The notes: a model not told the origin generated them from the letters alone. Shown: positions 45,339-54,682, counted from the first letter of the stretch. The stretch is 64,000 bases of DNA from an uncultured Bacteroidales bacterium (GCA_947168065.1 CAMVKH010000001.1:186001-250000); one strand, 5' to 3'. Translations and numbers: made by a program.

Positions 45339-46412
45339 ATGAAAAAAGCTTACAATTTCAACGCAGGTCCCTGCGTTCTGCCCCAACAGGCCATCGACGC
45401 AGCGATCGCAGCATTGCAAGACTTCAAAGGTACCGGGATGCCGGTCATATCTGTTTCTCACCGTTCGAAGGAATGGGAGGAGACGATGAACGAGTGCCGC
45501 GCACTCTGGAAAGAACTCCTCAACATCCCCGACAACTACGAAGTGGTCTTCCTCGGCGGCGGCGCTTCGCTCCAGTTCCTCTATGTGGCGATGAACCTCC
45601 TTGAGAACAAGGCCGGCTACCTGGAGACGGGTGTCTGGGCCAAGAAGGCGCTCAAGGAAGCCAAGGGCATCGGCAACGCCATCTGCATCGCTTCTTCCGC
45701 CGACAAGACCTACAGCTACATCCCGAAGGGCTATGAGATTCCGAAAGATCTCGACTACTTCCATATCACGACCAACAACACGATCTACGGCACGGAGATC
45801 AAATACGACATGGACTGCCCGGTGAACCTCGTGGCCGACATGTCCTCCGACATCATGAGCCGTCCTGTCGACGTCTCGAAGTACGCCCTCATCTACGGCG
45901 GCGCGCAGAAGAACGTGGGCCCTGCCGGCGTGATCTTCGCCATCATCCGCAAGGACATCCTGGGCAAGGTCTCCCGCTACCTCCCTACGATGCTCGACTA
46001 CCGCACTCACATCGAGAAAGAGTCGATGTTCAACACCCCGCCGGTGTTCCCGATCTTCGTCATGACCGAGACCCTGAAGTGGCTCAAGGGCATCGGCGGC
46101 GTCGAGGCCATCCACAAGATCAACGTCGAGAAAGCCCAGTTGCTCTACGACGAGATCGACCGCAACCCGCTCTTCGTGGGCACCGCCGCCAAGGAGGACC
46201 GTTCGATCATGAACGTCTGCTTTGTCATGGCTCCGGGTTATGAGAACCTCCAGGACGAGTTCCTCGCCTTCGCCAAGGAACGCGGCATGGTCGGCATCAA
46301 GGGCCACCGCAGCGTCGGCGGCTTCCGCGCCTCCCTCTACAACGCCTGCCCGAAAGAGGCCGTCCAGGCCCTCGTCGCCTGCATGCAGGATTTCGAGAAA
46401 CTTCACAAATAG
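45339..46412 (+). CDS. serC: Phosphoserine aminotransferase
   Basis: 357 aa, the usual length. [10 protein letters not shown] at 5-14, SHRSKEWEE near 41 and the PLP-lysine region [15 protein letters not shown] near 183-197 identify SerC, which converts 3-phosphohydroxypyruvate and glutamate to phosphoserine. It is followed after 7 bp by serA, so the first two steps of serine synthesis are encoded together. Confidence 0.96.
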   Translation: MKKAYNFNAGPCVLPQQAIDAAIAALQDFKGTGMPVISVSHRSKEWEETMNECRALWKELLNIPDNYEVVFLGGGASLQFLYVAMNLLENKAGYLETGVWAKKALKEAKGIGNAICIASSADKTYSYIPKGYEIPKDLDYFHITTNNTIYGTEIKYDMDCPVNLVADMSSDIMSRPVDVSKYALIYGGAQKNVGPAGVIFAIIRKDILGKVSRYLPTMLDYRTHIEKESMFNTPPVFPIFVMTETLKWLKGIGGVEAIHKINVEKAQLLYDEIDRNPLFVGTAAKEDRSIMNVCFVMAPGYENLQDEFLAFAKERGMVGIKGHRSVGGFRASLYNACPKEAVQALVACMQDFEKLHK

Positions 46413-46419
46413 GACTGCC

Positions 46420-47340
46420 ATGAAGATCTTAGTCGCTACGCAGAAACCCTTTGCGAAGGCCGCCGTGGACGGCATCCGCAAGATTGCCGAGGAAAACGGA
46501 CATACCCTCGCCCTGCTTGAAAAATATCCGGGTGAAGCCGAACTGATCGCTGCCGTCGCCGATGCCGACGCCCTGATCGTCCGCTCCGACAAAGTGACCG
46601 CCGCCGTGGTGGAGGCCGCTAAAAAACTGAAGATCGTCGTGCGCGCCGGCGCCGGTTTCGACAACCTCGACCTGGCCGCCTGCACCGCCCATAACGTGGT
46701 CGCGATGAACACCCCGGGCCAGAACTCCAACGCCGTGGCGGAACTCGCCATCGGCCTGATGATCTATATGAACCGCAACCAGTTCACGCCGGGCACCGGC
46801 AGTGAGCTGAAGGGCAAGACCCTCGGCATCCAGGCCTACGGCAACGTCGGCCGCCTCGTGGGCAAGCTCGCCATGGGCTTCGGCATGAATGTCATCGCCT
46901 TCGACCCCTATCTCCCCAATGAGAAGATCGAAGCCACCGGTGCCAAGGTCGCCCCGTCCCTGGAAGCGCTCTACGAAAACTCCGACTTCGTGTCGCTGCA
47001 CATTCCGGCCACGCCGGAGACCAAAGGCTCCATCGGCCGCAATCTCGTGGGCCGCATGCCCAAGGGTGCCTGCCTGATCAACACCGCCCGCAAGGAAGTC
47101 ATCAACGAGGCTGAACTCTTCGACCTGATGAGCGAGCGCGAAGACCTCCGCTACGTCGCCGACGTCGCGCCCGAGCGCGCTGCCGAGTTCGCCGAGAAGT
47201 TTGGCAAACGCTATTTCGGAACGCCCAAGAAGATGGGTGCCGAGACCGCCGAAGCCAACATCAACGCCGGCCTGGCCGCCGCGAACCAGATCTGCAAGTT
47301 CTTCGCTACGGGTGACCGTACCTTCCAACTCAACAAATAA
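46420..47340 (+). CDS. serA: D-3-phosphoglycerate dehydrogenase, short form
   Basis: 306 aa. Rossmann motif GIQAYGNVGRLVGKLA near 138-153, active-site Arg in VVRAGAGFDN near 76, and an INTARKEVINE stretch near 221 are those of D-isomer 2-hydroxyacid dehydrogenases. No ACT domain follows, so feedback control by serine is not expected by that route. It oxidises 3-phosphoglycerate for SerC. An upstream extension of the frame overlaps serC and is rejected; the ATG is 7 bp after the serC stop. Confidence 0.94.
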   Translation: MKILVATQKPFAKAAVDGIRKIAEENGHTLALLEKYPGEAELIAAVADADALIVRSDKVTAAVVEAAKKLKIVVRAGAGFDNLDLAACTAHNVVAMNTPGQNSNAVAELAIGLMIYMNRNQFTPGTGSELKGKTLGIQAYGNVGRLVGKLAMGFGMNVIAFDPYLPNEKIEATGAKVAPSLEALYENSDFVSLHIPATPETKGSIGRNLVGRMPKGACLINTARKEVINEAELFDLMSEREDLRYVADVAPERAAEFAEKFGKRYFGTPKKMGAETAEANINAGLAAANQICKFFATGDRTFQLNK

Positions 47341-47349
47341 GACGAGATT

Positions 47350-48645
47350 ATGGTAAAGGTTAAACCGTTCGCCGCCATCCGCCCGCCGAAGGCCATCGCC
47401 AAAGAAGTCTCCGCCCGCCCCTACGACGTGATGAACTCCGTCGAAGCAAAGGCCGAGGCCGGTGAGAAATCCCTGCTCCACATCACCAAGCCCGAGATCG
47501 ATTTCGATCCGATTGCCGGCGAGCACGAGCAGCGCACCTACGACAAGGCCGTCGAGAACTTCAAGAAATGGCAGGAGCGCGGCTGGCTGAAGCAGGATGA
47601 CCGTGAGTACTACTACGTGTACGCCCAGACGATGGAAGGCCGCACCCAGTACGGCATCATCCTCTGCGCCAACACCGACGACTACGCCACGGGCGCCATC
47701 AAGAAGCACGAGCTCACCCGCAAGGAGAAGGAAGATGACCGCATGGTCCACGTCCAGATCCAGAGCGCAAACATCGAGCCGGTGTTCTTCGCCTACCCCG
47801 ACAACGCCGAGCTCGACGCCATCATGTTCCGCTACATCGCCCGCGTGCCCGAATACGACTTCATCGCCGATGAAGACGGTTTCGGCCACAAACTCTGGGT
47901 GATCGACGACCAGAAGGACATCGACCGCATCACCGAAATCTTCGCCTCGATTCCGGCCTTCTACGTGGCCGACGGACACCACCGCACCGCGGCAGCCGCC
48001 CGCGTGGGCGCCGAGCGCCGCGCAAAGAACCCGAACCACACCGGCAACGAAGAGTACAACTACTTCATGGCCGTGTGCTTCCCCGACAACCAGCTGAAGA
48101 TCATCGACTACAATCGCGTGGTCAAAGACCTCAACGGCCTGACGGGCAAACAGTTCTTCGAAGCCCTGCAGAAAGACTTCATCGTGGAGTGCAAGTGCGA
48201 CTGCACGAAGGACGGCGGCAAGTGCGAATGCGAGTTCCCGTGCCACTGCAACTGCAGCGAGGCCTACAAACCCGCCGGCCTGCACAACTTCTCGATGTAC
48301 TTCGAAGGCGTGTGGTATTCGCTCACCGCGAAACCCGGCACGTACAACGACAACGACCCGATCGGCGTGCTGGACGTGACGATTCTCTCGAACCTCGTGT
48401 TCGACAAGATCCTCAACCTCGGCGACCTGCGCACCTCCAACCGCATCGACTTCGTCGGCGGCATCCGCGGCCTGGGCGAGCTGAAGCGGAGAGTGGACAG
48501 CGGCGAGATGAAAGTAGCTTTCGCACTCTACCCGGTCTCGATGAAGCAGTTGATCGACATTGCCGACACCGGCAACATTATGCCCCCGAAGACCACCTGG
48601 TTCGAGCCGAAGCTCCGCAGCGGCCTGGCAATCCACAAGTTCTGA
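47350..48645 (+). CDS. DUF1015 family protein with Cys-rich insert
   Basis: 431 aa. The DUF1015 hallmarks are VKPFAAIRPPK at the start, a FYVADGHHRTAAA motif near 206-218 and FVGGIRGLGEL near 372. The protein is the third gene of serC-serA-DUF1015, an order common in Bacteroidota, which hints at a link to serine metabolism; its reaction is unproven here. Residues 281-302 form an insert with eight cysteines in CxCxC, CxC and CxCxC groups plus one His, which I do not expect in this family and which could bind metal. Confidence 0.88.
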   Translation: MVKVKPFAAIRPPKAIAKEVSARPYDVMNSVEAKAEAGEKSLLHITKPEIDFDPIAGEHEQRTYDKAVENFKKWQERGWLKQDDREYYYVYAQTMEGRTQYGIILCANTDDYATGAIKKHELTRKEKEDDRMVHVQIQSANIEPVFFAYPDNAELDAIMFRYIARVPEYDFIADEDGFGHKLWVIDDQKDIDRITEIFASIPAFYVADGHHRTAAAARVGAERRAKNPNHTGNEEYNYFMAVCFPDNQLKIIDYNRVVKDLNGLTGKQFFEALQKDFIVECKCDCTKDGGKCECEFPCHCNCSEAYKPAGLHNFSMYFEGVWYSLTAKPGTYNDNDPIGVLDVTILSNLVFDKILNLGDLRTSNRIDFVGGIRGLGELKRRVDSGEMKVAFALYPVSMKQLIDIADTGNIMPPKTTWFEPKLRSGLAIHKF

Positions 48646-48656
48646 TGGACGACGTC

Positions 48657-48677
48657 ATGCCCGGCTTGACCGGGCAT
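48657..48677. repeat. Short palindromic repeat, copy 1
   Basis: ATGCCCGG and CCGGGCAT arms around a 5-base loop, preceded by CGTC. A near copy with ATACCCGG/CCGGGTAT lies at 55738-55758; both lie at the end of plus-strand operons, between convergent genes. Confidence 0.6.
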
Positions 48678-48682
48678 CAGAG

Positions 48683-48713
48683 AACCGGGAGCCTCGAAAG
48701 ACTCCCGGTTTTT
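48683..48713 (+). terminator. Terminator of the serine operon
   Basis: AACCGGGAG, a CTCGAAAGA-type loop region, and CTCCCGGTT followed by TTTT. It lies 37 bp after the DUF1015 stop and just before the end of the convergent lipoprotein gene. Confidence 0.85.
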
Positions 48714-48715
48714 AA

Positions 48716-50911
48716 TTATTCTGTGACGGGACGGACATTGAGCCCGGCATAACGGTCGGCGGTTAACCACCTGGAACCTGAATCTAATACCTCCACGCCC
48801 ATGGCGAACAAAGCTGTATCAAGAGAAGAGGACCAATAAAACCCCTGGGAACCCCCATAGAGCCATTGGGACTCGAACCAGCGCCCAGCGGCGGGAAGGA
48901 ATATGCTGTTTCCGGCGCAAGGGCCGGTTCCTTCCTTGCGGGTCACAAGCATGCCATTCTTGCCGGAACCGTTGTAATTGGTTTCCCACTTCCAGGTGTA
49001 GAGCTTCTCGTCGCGTAGCGCCGCCCATTCTCCTTCCGTCGGCATACGCCAGGGATCCTTCCAAAGGCTCGTCGCAGCATCGTCTTCAGGAAACAACGTC
49101 TTATACGAGTCTTCTTCGGAATACTTCTTCACCCCATTACTATAATCAGAAGGGTCTTTGGCAAAGATGTAGTTGGTCCAAGCATAACTTCCCTTCGTGG
49201 CCGTCTCGCCCCAGGCGTAGTAGTCGCCGTAGTCCCACGGATTCTCCGCGCCGATGTTGCAGGTGGCCCATTTGAGGTTCTTTTTCAATTGATTAGCTCC
49301 ATCAACGATCGTCACTTCGCCCATGTCCACGTAGGCGTGGCCGTTGATCTTGCCCGGATCATCGATGGCCGTCTTGATGGCGTCGAGAATCGCGCTGTAG
49401 TCCTTCATTCCCTGGATCGCATTGAAGATCTCCGTCAGTTTTTGGGACAGGTCCCCCGTCAGCGCCGTCGAGACCTTACCGACCGCTTCTGTCACTTCGT
49501 CGATCTTGCCCTTCAGGTCTGTGTCCACGCCGTCCACGCTGTCTTTCAGCGTGTCCAGCGCCTGTTTGACCAGGTCGAGGGCTTTACCTTCGCCCACGAA
49601 ACCGTCTTCCACAGCCTTCGCGATGGCGCCCAGCTTCGTCTCCAGCCCGCTTGTCTGGCTCGTCATCGCACGCTCAAGGGCATCCAGTTTATCCTTCACG
49701 TCACCGTCCAGCGTACCGAGGGCCTGCGAGATCAGATCCAGCTCCTTCTTCTCGTCAGCCAATCCGTTCTTCACCGCCGTCTCGATCAGGCCCAGTTTCG
49801 CCGACAGCGAAGTCGTCTGACTGCCGATGGCTTGCTCGATCGCCGCAATCTTCTCGCCCAGAGAGGTTCCTGCTCCGTCGATCGCCTGGCGGATCAGGTC
49901 CTGTGCCTGCTTGATGTCTGTCACGCCGCTGCTGACAGCGGCTTCGATCAGGTCGAGTTTCGTCTCCAGGTTCTTCGTCTGGTCCGACACCGCCTTCTCG
50001 ATCGCAGACAGTTTCGACGACAGGTTGCCGTTCATCGATTCAATCGCCTTGCGGATCAGCTCCAGCGCTTCTTCTCCCGCAACGTTGTTTCCCGCCGCAG
50101 CTTCCGCCACCGCATCCAGCTTCGTCTCCAGACTGACCGTCTGGCTTTCCATGGCCGCCTCCAGGGCTGCCAGTTTATCTTCCACGCTGCCCGTCAGCGA
50201 ATCCAGCGCCGTCCTGATCAGCTCCTGAGAGGCCGCCTGACCGGCGAACCCCTGCTCGACCGCAGCTTCAATCAGCGCCAGCTTCGCCGCCAGACTCGTT
50301 GTCTGGCTGCTGACCGCCTTCTCGATGGCCGCTATCTTCTCTCCAAGCGTTTCGCCCAGCGAGTCAATCGCTTCCTGCAGCAGCTCCTGCGCAGTGGTCA
50401 CGTCGGCAAATCCGCTCTGCACCGCCCCTTCGATCAGGCCCAGTTTCGCCATCAGCGAAGTCGTCTGGCTGCCGATGGCTTCTTCGATTGCTGAGAGTTT
50501 ATCCTCCATAGAACCGCCCAGCGATTCAAGGGCCGTACGCAAAAGGTCCTGCTGGGCCTGGCCGTCCGCAAACCCTGCCGCAACCGCCGCCTCGATCAGC
50601 GACAGCTTCGTCTCCAGGCTAGTCGTCTGCGCGTTCAACGCCGCCTCGATGGCAGCGAGTTTCTCCGACATCGAGCCATTGAGCGAGGACACGGCCGTCT
50701 CAATCAACTTCATCGCAGCCTCGTTGTCTGCCATTCCGTCACGCACCGACGCCTCGATCAGCGCCAGCTTGTCCGCCAGCGACTGGTTCGACTGCCGGAT
50801 AGCCGCAATGACTTCGCTGTAATCCGTTTCCAGCGTGAGGGTGATCTCAGGATGCGGGTTCTCACAGGCTGAAAACAGCAGAAGTGTCAAAAACAAAACG
50901 ACTCTTTTCAT
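48716..50911 (-). CDS. Coiled-coil repeat lipoprotein with C-terminal FISUMP domain
   Basis: 731 aa. Lipobox ending at Cys16 (LLLFSAC). Residues 48 to about 470 are 7-8 copies of a 54-residue helical repeat (KLxLIEAAVxxGFAD ... SQTTSLxx). From about 545 a different domain begins: KWATCNIGAENPWDYGDYYA, WRMPTEGEWAALRD, and a C-terminal GFYWSSS ... NVRPVTE, which match the FISUMP (Fibrobacter major paralogous) domain. It would be a long surface rod with a globular tip. The first 510 residues are almost identical to the neighbour at 50914. The start is 3 bp from that gene's end. Confidence 0.8.
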   Translation of the reverse strand: MKRVVLFLTLLLFSACENPHPEITLTLETDYSEVIAAIRQSNQSLADKLALIEASVRDGMADNEAAMKLIETAVSSLNGSMSEKLAAIEAALNAQTTSLETKLSLIEAAVAAGFADGQAQQDLLRTALESLGGSMEDKLSAIEEAIGSQTTSLMAKLGLIEGAVQSGFADVTTAQELLQEAIDSLGETLGEKIAAIEKAVSSQTTSLAAKLALIEAAVEQGFAGQAASQELIRTALDSLTGSVEDKLAALEAAMESQTVSLETKLDAVAEAAAGNNVAGEEALELIRKAIESMNGNLSSKLSAIEKAVSDQTKNLETKLDLIEAAVSSGVTDIKQAQDLIRQAIDGAGTSLGEKIAAIEQAIGSQTTSLSAKLGLIETAVKNGLADEKKELDLISQALGTLDGDVKDKLDALERAMTSQTSGLETKLGAIAKAVEDGFVGEGKALDLVKQALDTLKDSVDGVDTDLKGKIDEVTEAVGKVSTALTGDLSQKLTEIFNAIQGMKDYSAILDAIKTAIDDPGKINGHAYVDMGEVTIVDGANQLKKNLKWATCNIGAENPWDYGDYYAWGETATKGSYAWTNYIFAKDPSDYSNGVKKYSEEDSYKTLFPEDDAATSLWKDPWRMPTEGEWAALRDEKLYTWKWETNYNGSGKNGMLVTRKEGTGPCAGNSIFLPAAGRWFESQWLYGGSQGFYWSSSLDTALFAMGVEVLDSGSRWLTADRYAGLNVRPVTE
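49383..50911 (-). repeat. 1.53-kb near-identical duplication, unit A
   Basis: Matches 51710-53238 at an offset of 2327 bp. It covers the start codon, signal peptide and all 54-residue repeats and stops abruptly after the MKDYSAIL codons. By eye only about sixteen residues differ in the protein. Inside it, the 162-bp units form a lower-order tandem array. Confidence 0.85.
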
Positions 50912-50913
50912 TT

Positions 50914-53238
50914 TCAGTTTCCGGTTATTTCCACCGTCAAGTCGAAGCGGAACTGCATTTGTTTGGCGCTGAATGATAAGTCCATCTCGCTGGGTTGGAA
51001 AAAGACCATAATTGTCCCGACCAAACCGAAACGGTCACCTGCCTTAAAATCGTCGGTAAACGTCACCTCCAACGCAGTCTCCTGCAGCTTGAAATCGCAA
51101 GCGACAAATTTTTCAGATCCGAGCTTCGCGTACTCTTGCTGTATCCTGTACCGGCAACCCTTCAACTTATCATAGTCGAAGCCGAGGACCCTGGAAAATT
51201 CATCCAACACGATGGTCACTTTGTTTTCGTTGATCTGGCTGATGGACACTTTCTTACGCCAGGAAAAACCCGAGGCGTTGAACCAACTGATCTTGAACAG
51301 TTTTTCCCCACGCGGAGTCACCATGTTGGAAATCGTGTCCTTCGTCTTCCAACGGTCAGTCACGATCAGGTGACCTGACACACCTTCATTCTTAAACCCG
51401 GAGGAATCCTGAAAACTGCGCCAAACCCGGCTTCCGGCCGTATCGGGATGGAAACGGATGAAATGCTTGTCCTTTTCAAAAGTAACTTGAATCGGTGCGA
51501 TAGAGTCATTCAAAGGCAGGAACTCAACGGTCTCGATGTTTTCGGCCGTATAGGATCCGTCCTGCGACGCATCGAGCGCGCAATAGATATCGCTGACCAA
51601 CACGGACTTTGACAGATCGAGGTCAAAGGTCGCATTGGGATAACACCAGACTGTAAGGTCTTTCGGGGAGCCTTGGGGATCCAATTTTCCCAAAGCCTTC
51701 AAGATCTCCTCGAGAATCGCACTGTAGTCTTTCATTCCCTGGATCGCATTGAAGATCTCCGTCAGTTTCTGGGAAAGGTCCCCCGTCAGCGCCGTCGAGA
51801 TTTTGCCGACCGCTTCTGTCACTTTGTCGATCTTGCCCTTCAGGTCTGTGTCCACGCCGTCCACGCTGTCTTTCAGCGTGTCCAGCGCCTGTTTGACCAG
51901 GTCGAGGGCTTTACCTTCGCCCACGAAACCGTCTTCCACAGCCTTCGCGATGGCGCCCAGCTTCGTCTCCAGCCCGCTTGTCTGGCTCGTCATCGCACGC
52001 TCAAGGGCATCCAGTTTATCCTTCACGTCACCGTCCAGCGTACCGAGGGCCTGCGAGATCAGATCCAGCTCCTTCTTCTCGTCAGCCAATCCGTTCTTCA
52101 CCGCCGTCTCGATCAGGCCCAGTTTCGCCGACAGCGAAGTCGTCTGACTGCCGATGGCTTGCTCGATCGCCGCAATCTTCTCGCCCAGAGAGGTTCCTGC
52201 TCCGTCGATCGCCTGGCGGATCAGGTCCTGTGCCTGCTTGATGTCTGTCACGCCGCTGCTGACAGCGGCTTCGATCAGGTCGAGTTTCGTCTCCAGGTTC
52301 TTCGTCTGGTCCGACACCGCCTTCTCGATCGCAGACAGTTTCGACGACAGGTTGCCGTTCATCGATTCAATCGCCTTGCGGATCAGCTCCAGCGCTTCTT
52401 CTCCCGCAACGTTGTTTCCCGCCGCAGCTTCCGCCACCGCATCCAGCTTCGTCTCCAGACTGACCGTCTGGCTTTCCATGGCCGCCTCCAGGGCCGCCAG
52501 TTTATCTTCCACGCTGCCCGTCAGCGAATCCAGCGCCGTCCTGATCAGTTCCTGAGAGGCCGCCTGGCCGGCGAACCCCTGCTCGACCGCCGCTTCAATC
52601 AGCGCCAGCTTCGCCGCCAGACTCGTCGTCTGGCTGCCAACCGCTTTCTCGATGGCCGCTATCTTCTCTCCAAGCGTCTCTCCCAACGAGTCAATCACTT
52701 CCTGCAGCAGCTCCTGCGCCGTGGCCACGTCGGCAAATCCGCTCTGCACCGCCCCTTCGATCAGGCTCAGTTTCGCCGTCAGCGAAGTCGTCTGGCTGCC
52801 GATGGCTTCTTCGATTGCCGCGAGTTTATCCTCCATAGAACCACCCAGCGATTCGATGGCCGTACGCAAAAGGTCCTGCTGGGCCTGGCCGTCCGCAAAC
52901 CCTGCCGCAACCGCCGCCTCGATCAGCGACAGCTTCGTCTCCAGGCTAGTCGTCTGCGCGTTCAACGCCGCCTCGATGGCAGCGAGTTTCTCCGACATCG
53001 AGCCATTGAGCGAGGACACGGCCGTCTCAATCAACTTCATCGCAGCCTCGTTGTCTGCCATTCCGTCACGCACCGACGCCTCGATCAGCGCCAGCTTGTC
53101 CGCCAGCGACTGGTTCGACTGCCGGATAGCCGCAATGACTTCGCTGAAATCCGATTCCAGCGTGATGGTAATCTCAGGTTGCGGGGTTTCACAGGCCGCA
53201 AACAGCAGGAGCGCCAAAAACAAAACGACTCTTTTCAT
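50914..53238 (-). CDS. Coiled-coil repeat lipoprotein with a different C-terminal beta domain
   Basis: 774 aa. Lipobox ending at Cys16 (LLLFAAC), then the same 54-residue coiled repeats as its neighbour to about residue 510. After MKDYSAILEEIL the sequence diverges fully: residues 530-774 form a beta-rich region (VWCYPNATFDLDLSKSVLVS, then RFHPDTAGSRVWRSF and a terminal FRFDLTVEITG) with no family I recognise and no FISUMP motif. The pair thus shows one stalk with two tips. It is 18 bp downstream of the beta-barrel gene, in one operon. Confidence 0.78.
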   Translation of the reverse strand: MKRVVLFLALLLFAACETPQPEITITLESDFSEVIAAIRQSNQSLADKLALIEASVRDGMADNEAAMKLIETAVSSLNGSMSEKLAAIEAALNAQTTSLETKLSLIEAAVAAGFADGQAQQDLLRTAIESLGGSMEDKLAAIEEAIGSQTTSLTAKLSLIEGAVQSGFADVATAQELLQEVIDSLGETLGEKIAAIEKAVGSQTTSLAAKLALIEAAVEQGFAGQAASQELIRTALDSLTGSVEDKLAALEAAMESQTVSLETKLDAVAEAAAGNNVAGEEALELIRKAIESMNGNLSSKLSAIEKAVSDQTKNLETKLDLIEAAVSSGVTDIKQAQDLIRQAIDGAGTSLGEKIAAIEQAIGSQTTSLSAKLGLIETAVKNGLADEKKELDLISQALGTLDGDVKDKLDALERAMTSQTSGLETKLGAIAKAVEDGFVGEGKALDLVKQALDTLKDSVDGVDTDLKGKIDKVTEAVGKISTALTGDLSQKLTEIFNAIQGMKDYSAILEEILKALGKLDPQGSPKDLTVWCYPNATFDLDLSKSVLVSDIYCALDASQDGSYTAENIETVEFLPLNDSIAPIQVTFEKDKHFIRFHPDTAGSRVWRSFQDSSGFKNEGVSGHLIVTDRWKTKDTISNMVTPRGEKLFKISWFNASGFSWRKKVSISQINENKVTIVLDEFSRVLGFDYDKLKGCRYRIQQEYAKLGSEKFVACDFKLQETALEVTFTDDFKAGDRFGLVGTIMVFFQPSEMDLSFSAKQMQFRFDLTVEITGN
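51710..53238 (-). repeat. 1.53-kb near-identical duplication, unit B
   Basis: The partner of 49383-50911 in direct orientation. Recombination between the units would delete 2327 bp and join this gene's promoter and stalk to the FISUMP tip. Confidence 0.85.
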
Positions 53239-53256
53239 GGGTGTATCCTTTATGCT

Positions 53257-53976
53257 TTATTTCGAAAGATTGAAACGAAGGCCCAGTGTAGCATACGCCT
53301 GGCCTTTCGGTGCGTATCCGTTTCCCCGGGCCATGATGAAGCGATAGCCTCCGCCGAAGCTGAGCGCCACCTGCGGGAGGAAGGCGTATTCCAGCGACAG
53401 TGTCGCCGGGATGAAGGGTGCGACATAGCGATGCCCTTCATTATGGCCCGTGATACTGATCGTATTGCCCGTTCCATCAGCCTTGACCTCATTCTTCACC
53501 CTGATCGTGTACGCATGGCCAGAAGCGGACAGAAAGCCTGCACCGGCACCGACATACAGCGAAAGACGGCTGCCGACGGAGCCCAGCACATTGTACTCAG
53601 CCAGCACTGTCGCCCCGTGGAAGTTCATCTTCAGGTCGCGGAAGGCCTCGCTCTCCACGCCGCCTCCCGGCAGCGGCTTCAGGGTGCTGTCGAACTGTTC
53701 GCGCAGCATCCGCGTGTAACTGTAATCCAGTCCAAGACGGAAAGACGGGCTGAAATTGAAGAACAGGCCCACGCCGCCCTGTGGCTGGACCACCGACGCC
53801 GGACTAATCCGCTCATTGGCAAAGACACGACCTTGCGACCACGAAACACCGCCATCCAGCCGGATGCCGAGCGTGCCTGTCCGCGATGTCAGATAAGATT
53901 GCTGGGACTGTGCAGAAGCCGGCAGCAGGAGCAGCATAACCAGCAATATGACTGTACCGAATTGTTTAGTTCCCAT
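53257..53976 (-). CDS. Outer-membrane beta-barrel protein
   Basis: 239 aa. Signal peptide 1-23 (LLLPASAQS). The rest alternates hydrophobic and polar residues in 8-10 strands, with Gly-rich turns (RLGLDYSYTRML near 80, LSLYVGAGAGFLSASG near 135) and a C-terminus typical of OmpA-like/porin barrels (YATLGLRFNLSK). It opens the operon with the two coiled-coil lipoproteins and is divergent from an ECF sigma gene, which may control it. It could anchor or export the lipoproteins; that is inference. Confidence 0.8.
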   Translation of the reverse strand: MGTKQFGTVILLVMLLLLPASAQSQQSYLTSRTGTLGIRLDGGVSWSQGRVFANERISPASVVQPQGGVGLFFNFSPSFRLGLDYSYTRMLREQFDSTLKPLPGGGVESEAFRDLKMNFHGATVLAEYNVLGSVGSRLSLYVGAGAGFLSASGHAYTIRVKNEVKADGTGNTISITGHNEGHRYVAPFIPATLSLEYAFLPQVALSFGGGYRFIMARGNGYAPKGQAYATLGLRFNLSK

Positions 53977-54047
53977 AATACCCCAATTTGTCGCTAAGTT
54001 ACTGAATTCTCTGAAACTCTCACGCTTTATTTTTTCTTTTTTTTCAC

Positions 54048-54055
54048 TAAATTTG
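54048..54055 (+). promoter_or_regulatory. -7 element directly before the GTG of an ECF sigma gene
   Basis: TAAATTTG fits TAnnTTTG and ends 5 bases before the GTG at 54060. Transcription would begin about at the start codon, giving a leaderless or nearly leaderless mRNA. Confidence 0.5.
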
Positions 54056-54059
54056 CATT

Positions 54060-54638
54060 GTGCCTCCGTACTACAACAGCAGCGACCGGGAGATTCTCCG
54101 CCTTTTTTCCGAAGCCATCAAGGCTTCGGACACCGAAGCGTACGAAGTGCTGTTCCGGGCAGAATACGAAAATGTAAAGTTTTTCATCCGCCACTACGTG
54201 CACGACGGGCCCGAATCCGAAGACCTCGCCCAGGAGACTTTCGCTTCCCTCTGGACCAACCGTGACCGGATCGACCCGCAGCGCAACATCCGTTCGTTCC
54301 TCTTCACGATTGCCCGCAACCGGGCGCTCAACCACCTGACGATGCTCCGGACCCGGCTCACCGATCCGCTGGAAAAGAGCAGCGTCAACCTCGCTATCGA
54401 AAGCTTGGACAGCGAGGCCATCATCTCGCGCATCGACGCCCTCGACATGAAACGGATCATCGACATGGTGTATGAGAAGATGCCCGAATTGACGCGCAGG
54501 ATCTTCATCATGAACCGCGACGAAAACATGACCTACGAGGAGATTGCCGAATCGACCGGATTGACGGTCAAAAAGGTGGAATACAATATGGTAAAAGCGC
54601 TGAAACAATTCAGAAGCAAATTGTCGATTTTTAAATGA
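54060..54638 (+). CDS. ECF RNA polymerase sigma factor of a sigma/FecR pair
   Basis: 192 aa from a GTG start; no in-frame ATG occurs before region 2 begins, so a later start would cut the domain. Region 2 (about 14-85: LFSEAIKASDTEAYEVLF, DLAQETFASLWTNRDRI) and region 4 (about 125-190: MPELTRRIFIMNRDENMTYE, ESTGLTVKKVEYNMVKAL) are those of Bacteroidota FecI-type sigma factors. The FecR gene follows after 44 bp. Likely targets are the divergent barrel/lipoprotein operon or the converging SusCD operon. Confidence 0.9.
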   Translation: MPPYYNSSDREILRLFSEAIKASDTEAYEVLFRAEYENVKFFIRHYVHDGPESEDLAQETFASLWTNRDRIDPQRNIRSFLFTIARNRALNHLTMLRTRLTDPLEKSSVNLAIESLDSEAIISRIDALDMKRIIDMVYEKMPELTRRIFIMNRDENMTYEEIAESTGLTVKKVEYNMVKALKQFRSKLSIFK

Positions 54639-54682
54639 TATTTTGAGGGGAAAGGCGTAGACTCCGGTATTATTGGAACAGA

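Noticed and set aside
51673-53997. 774-codon plus-strand frame opposite the coiled-coil lipoprotein and barrel genes
   Set aside because: It mirrors the 162-bp repeats of the minus-strand gene and has no start signals; the minus frame has a lipobox and fits its neighbours.
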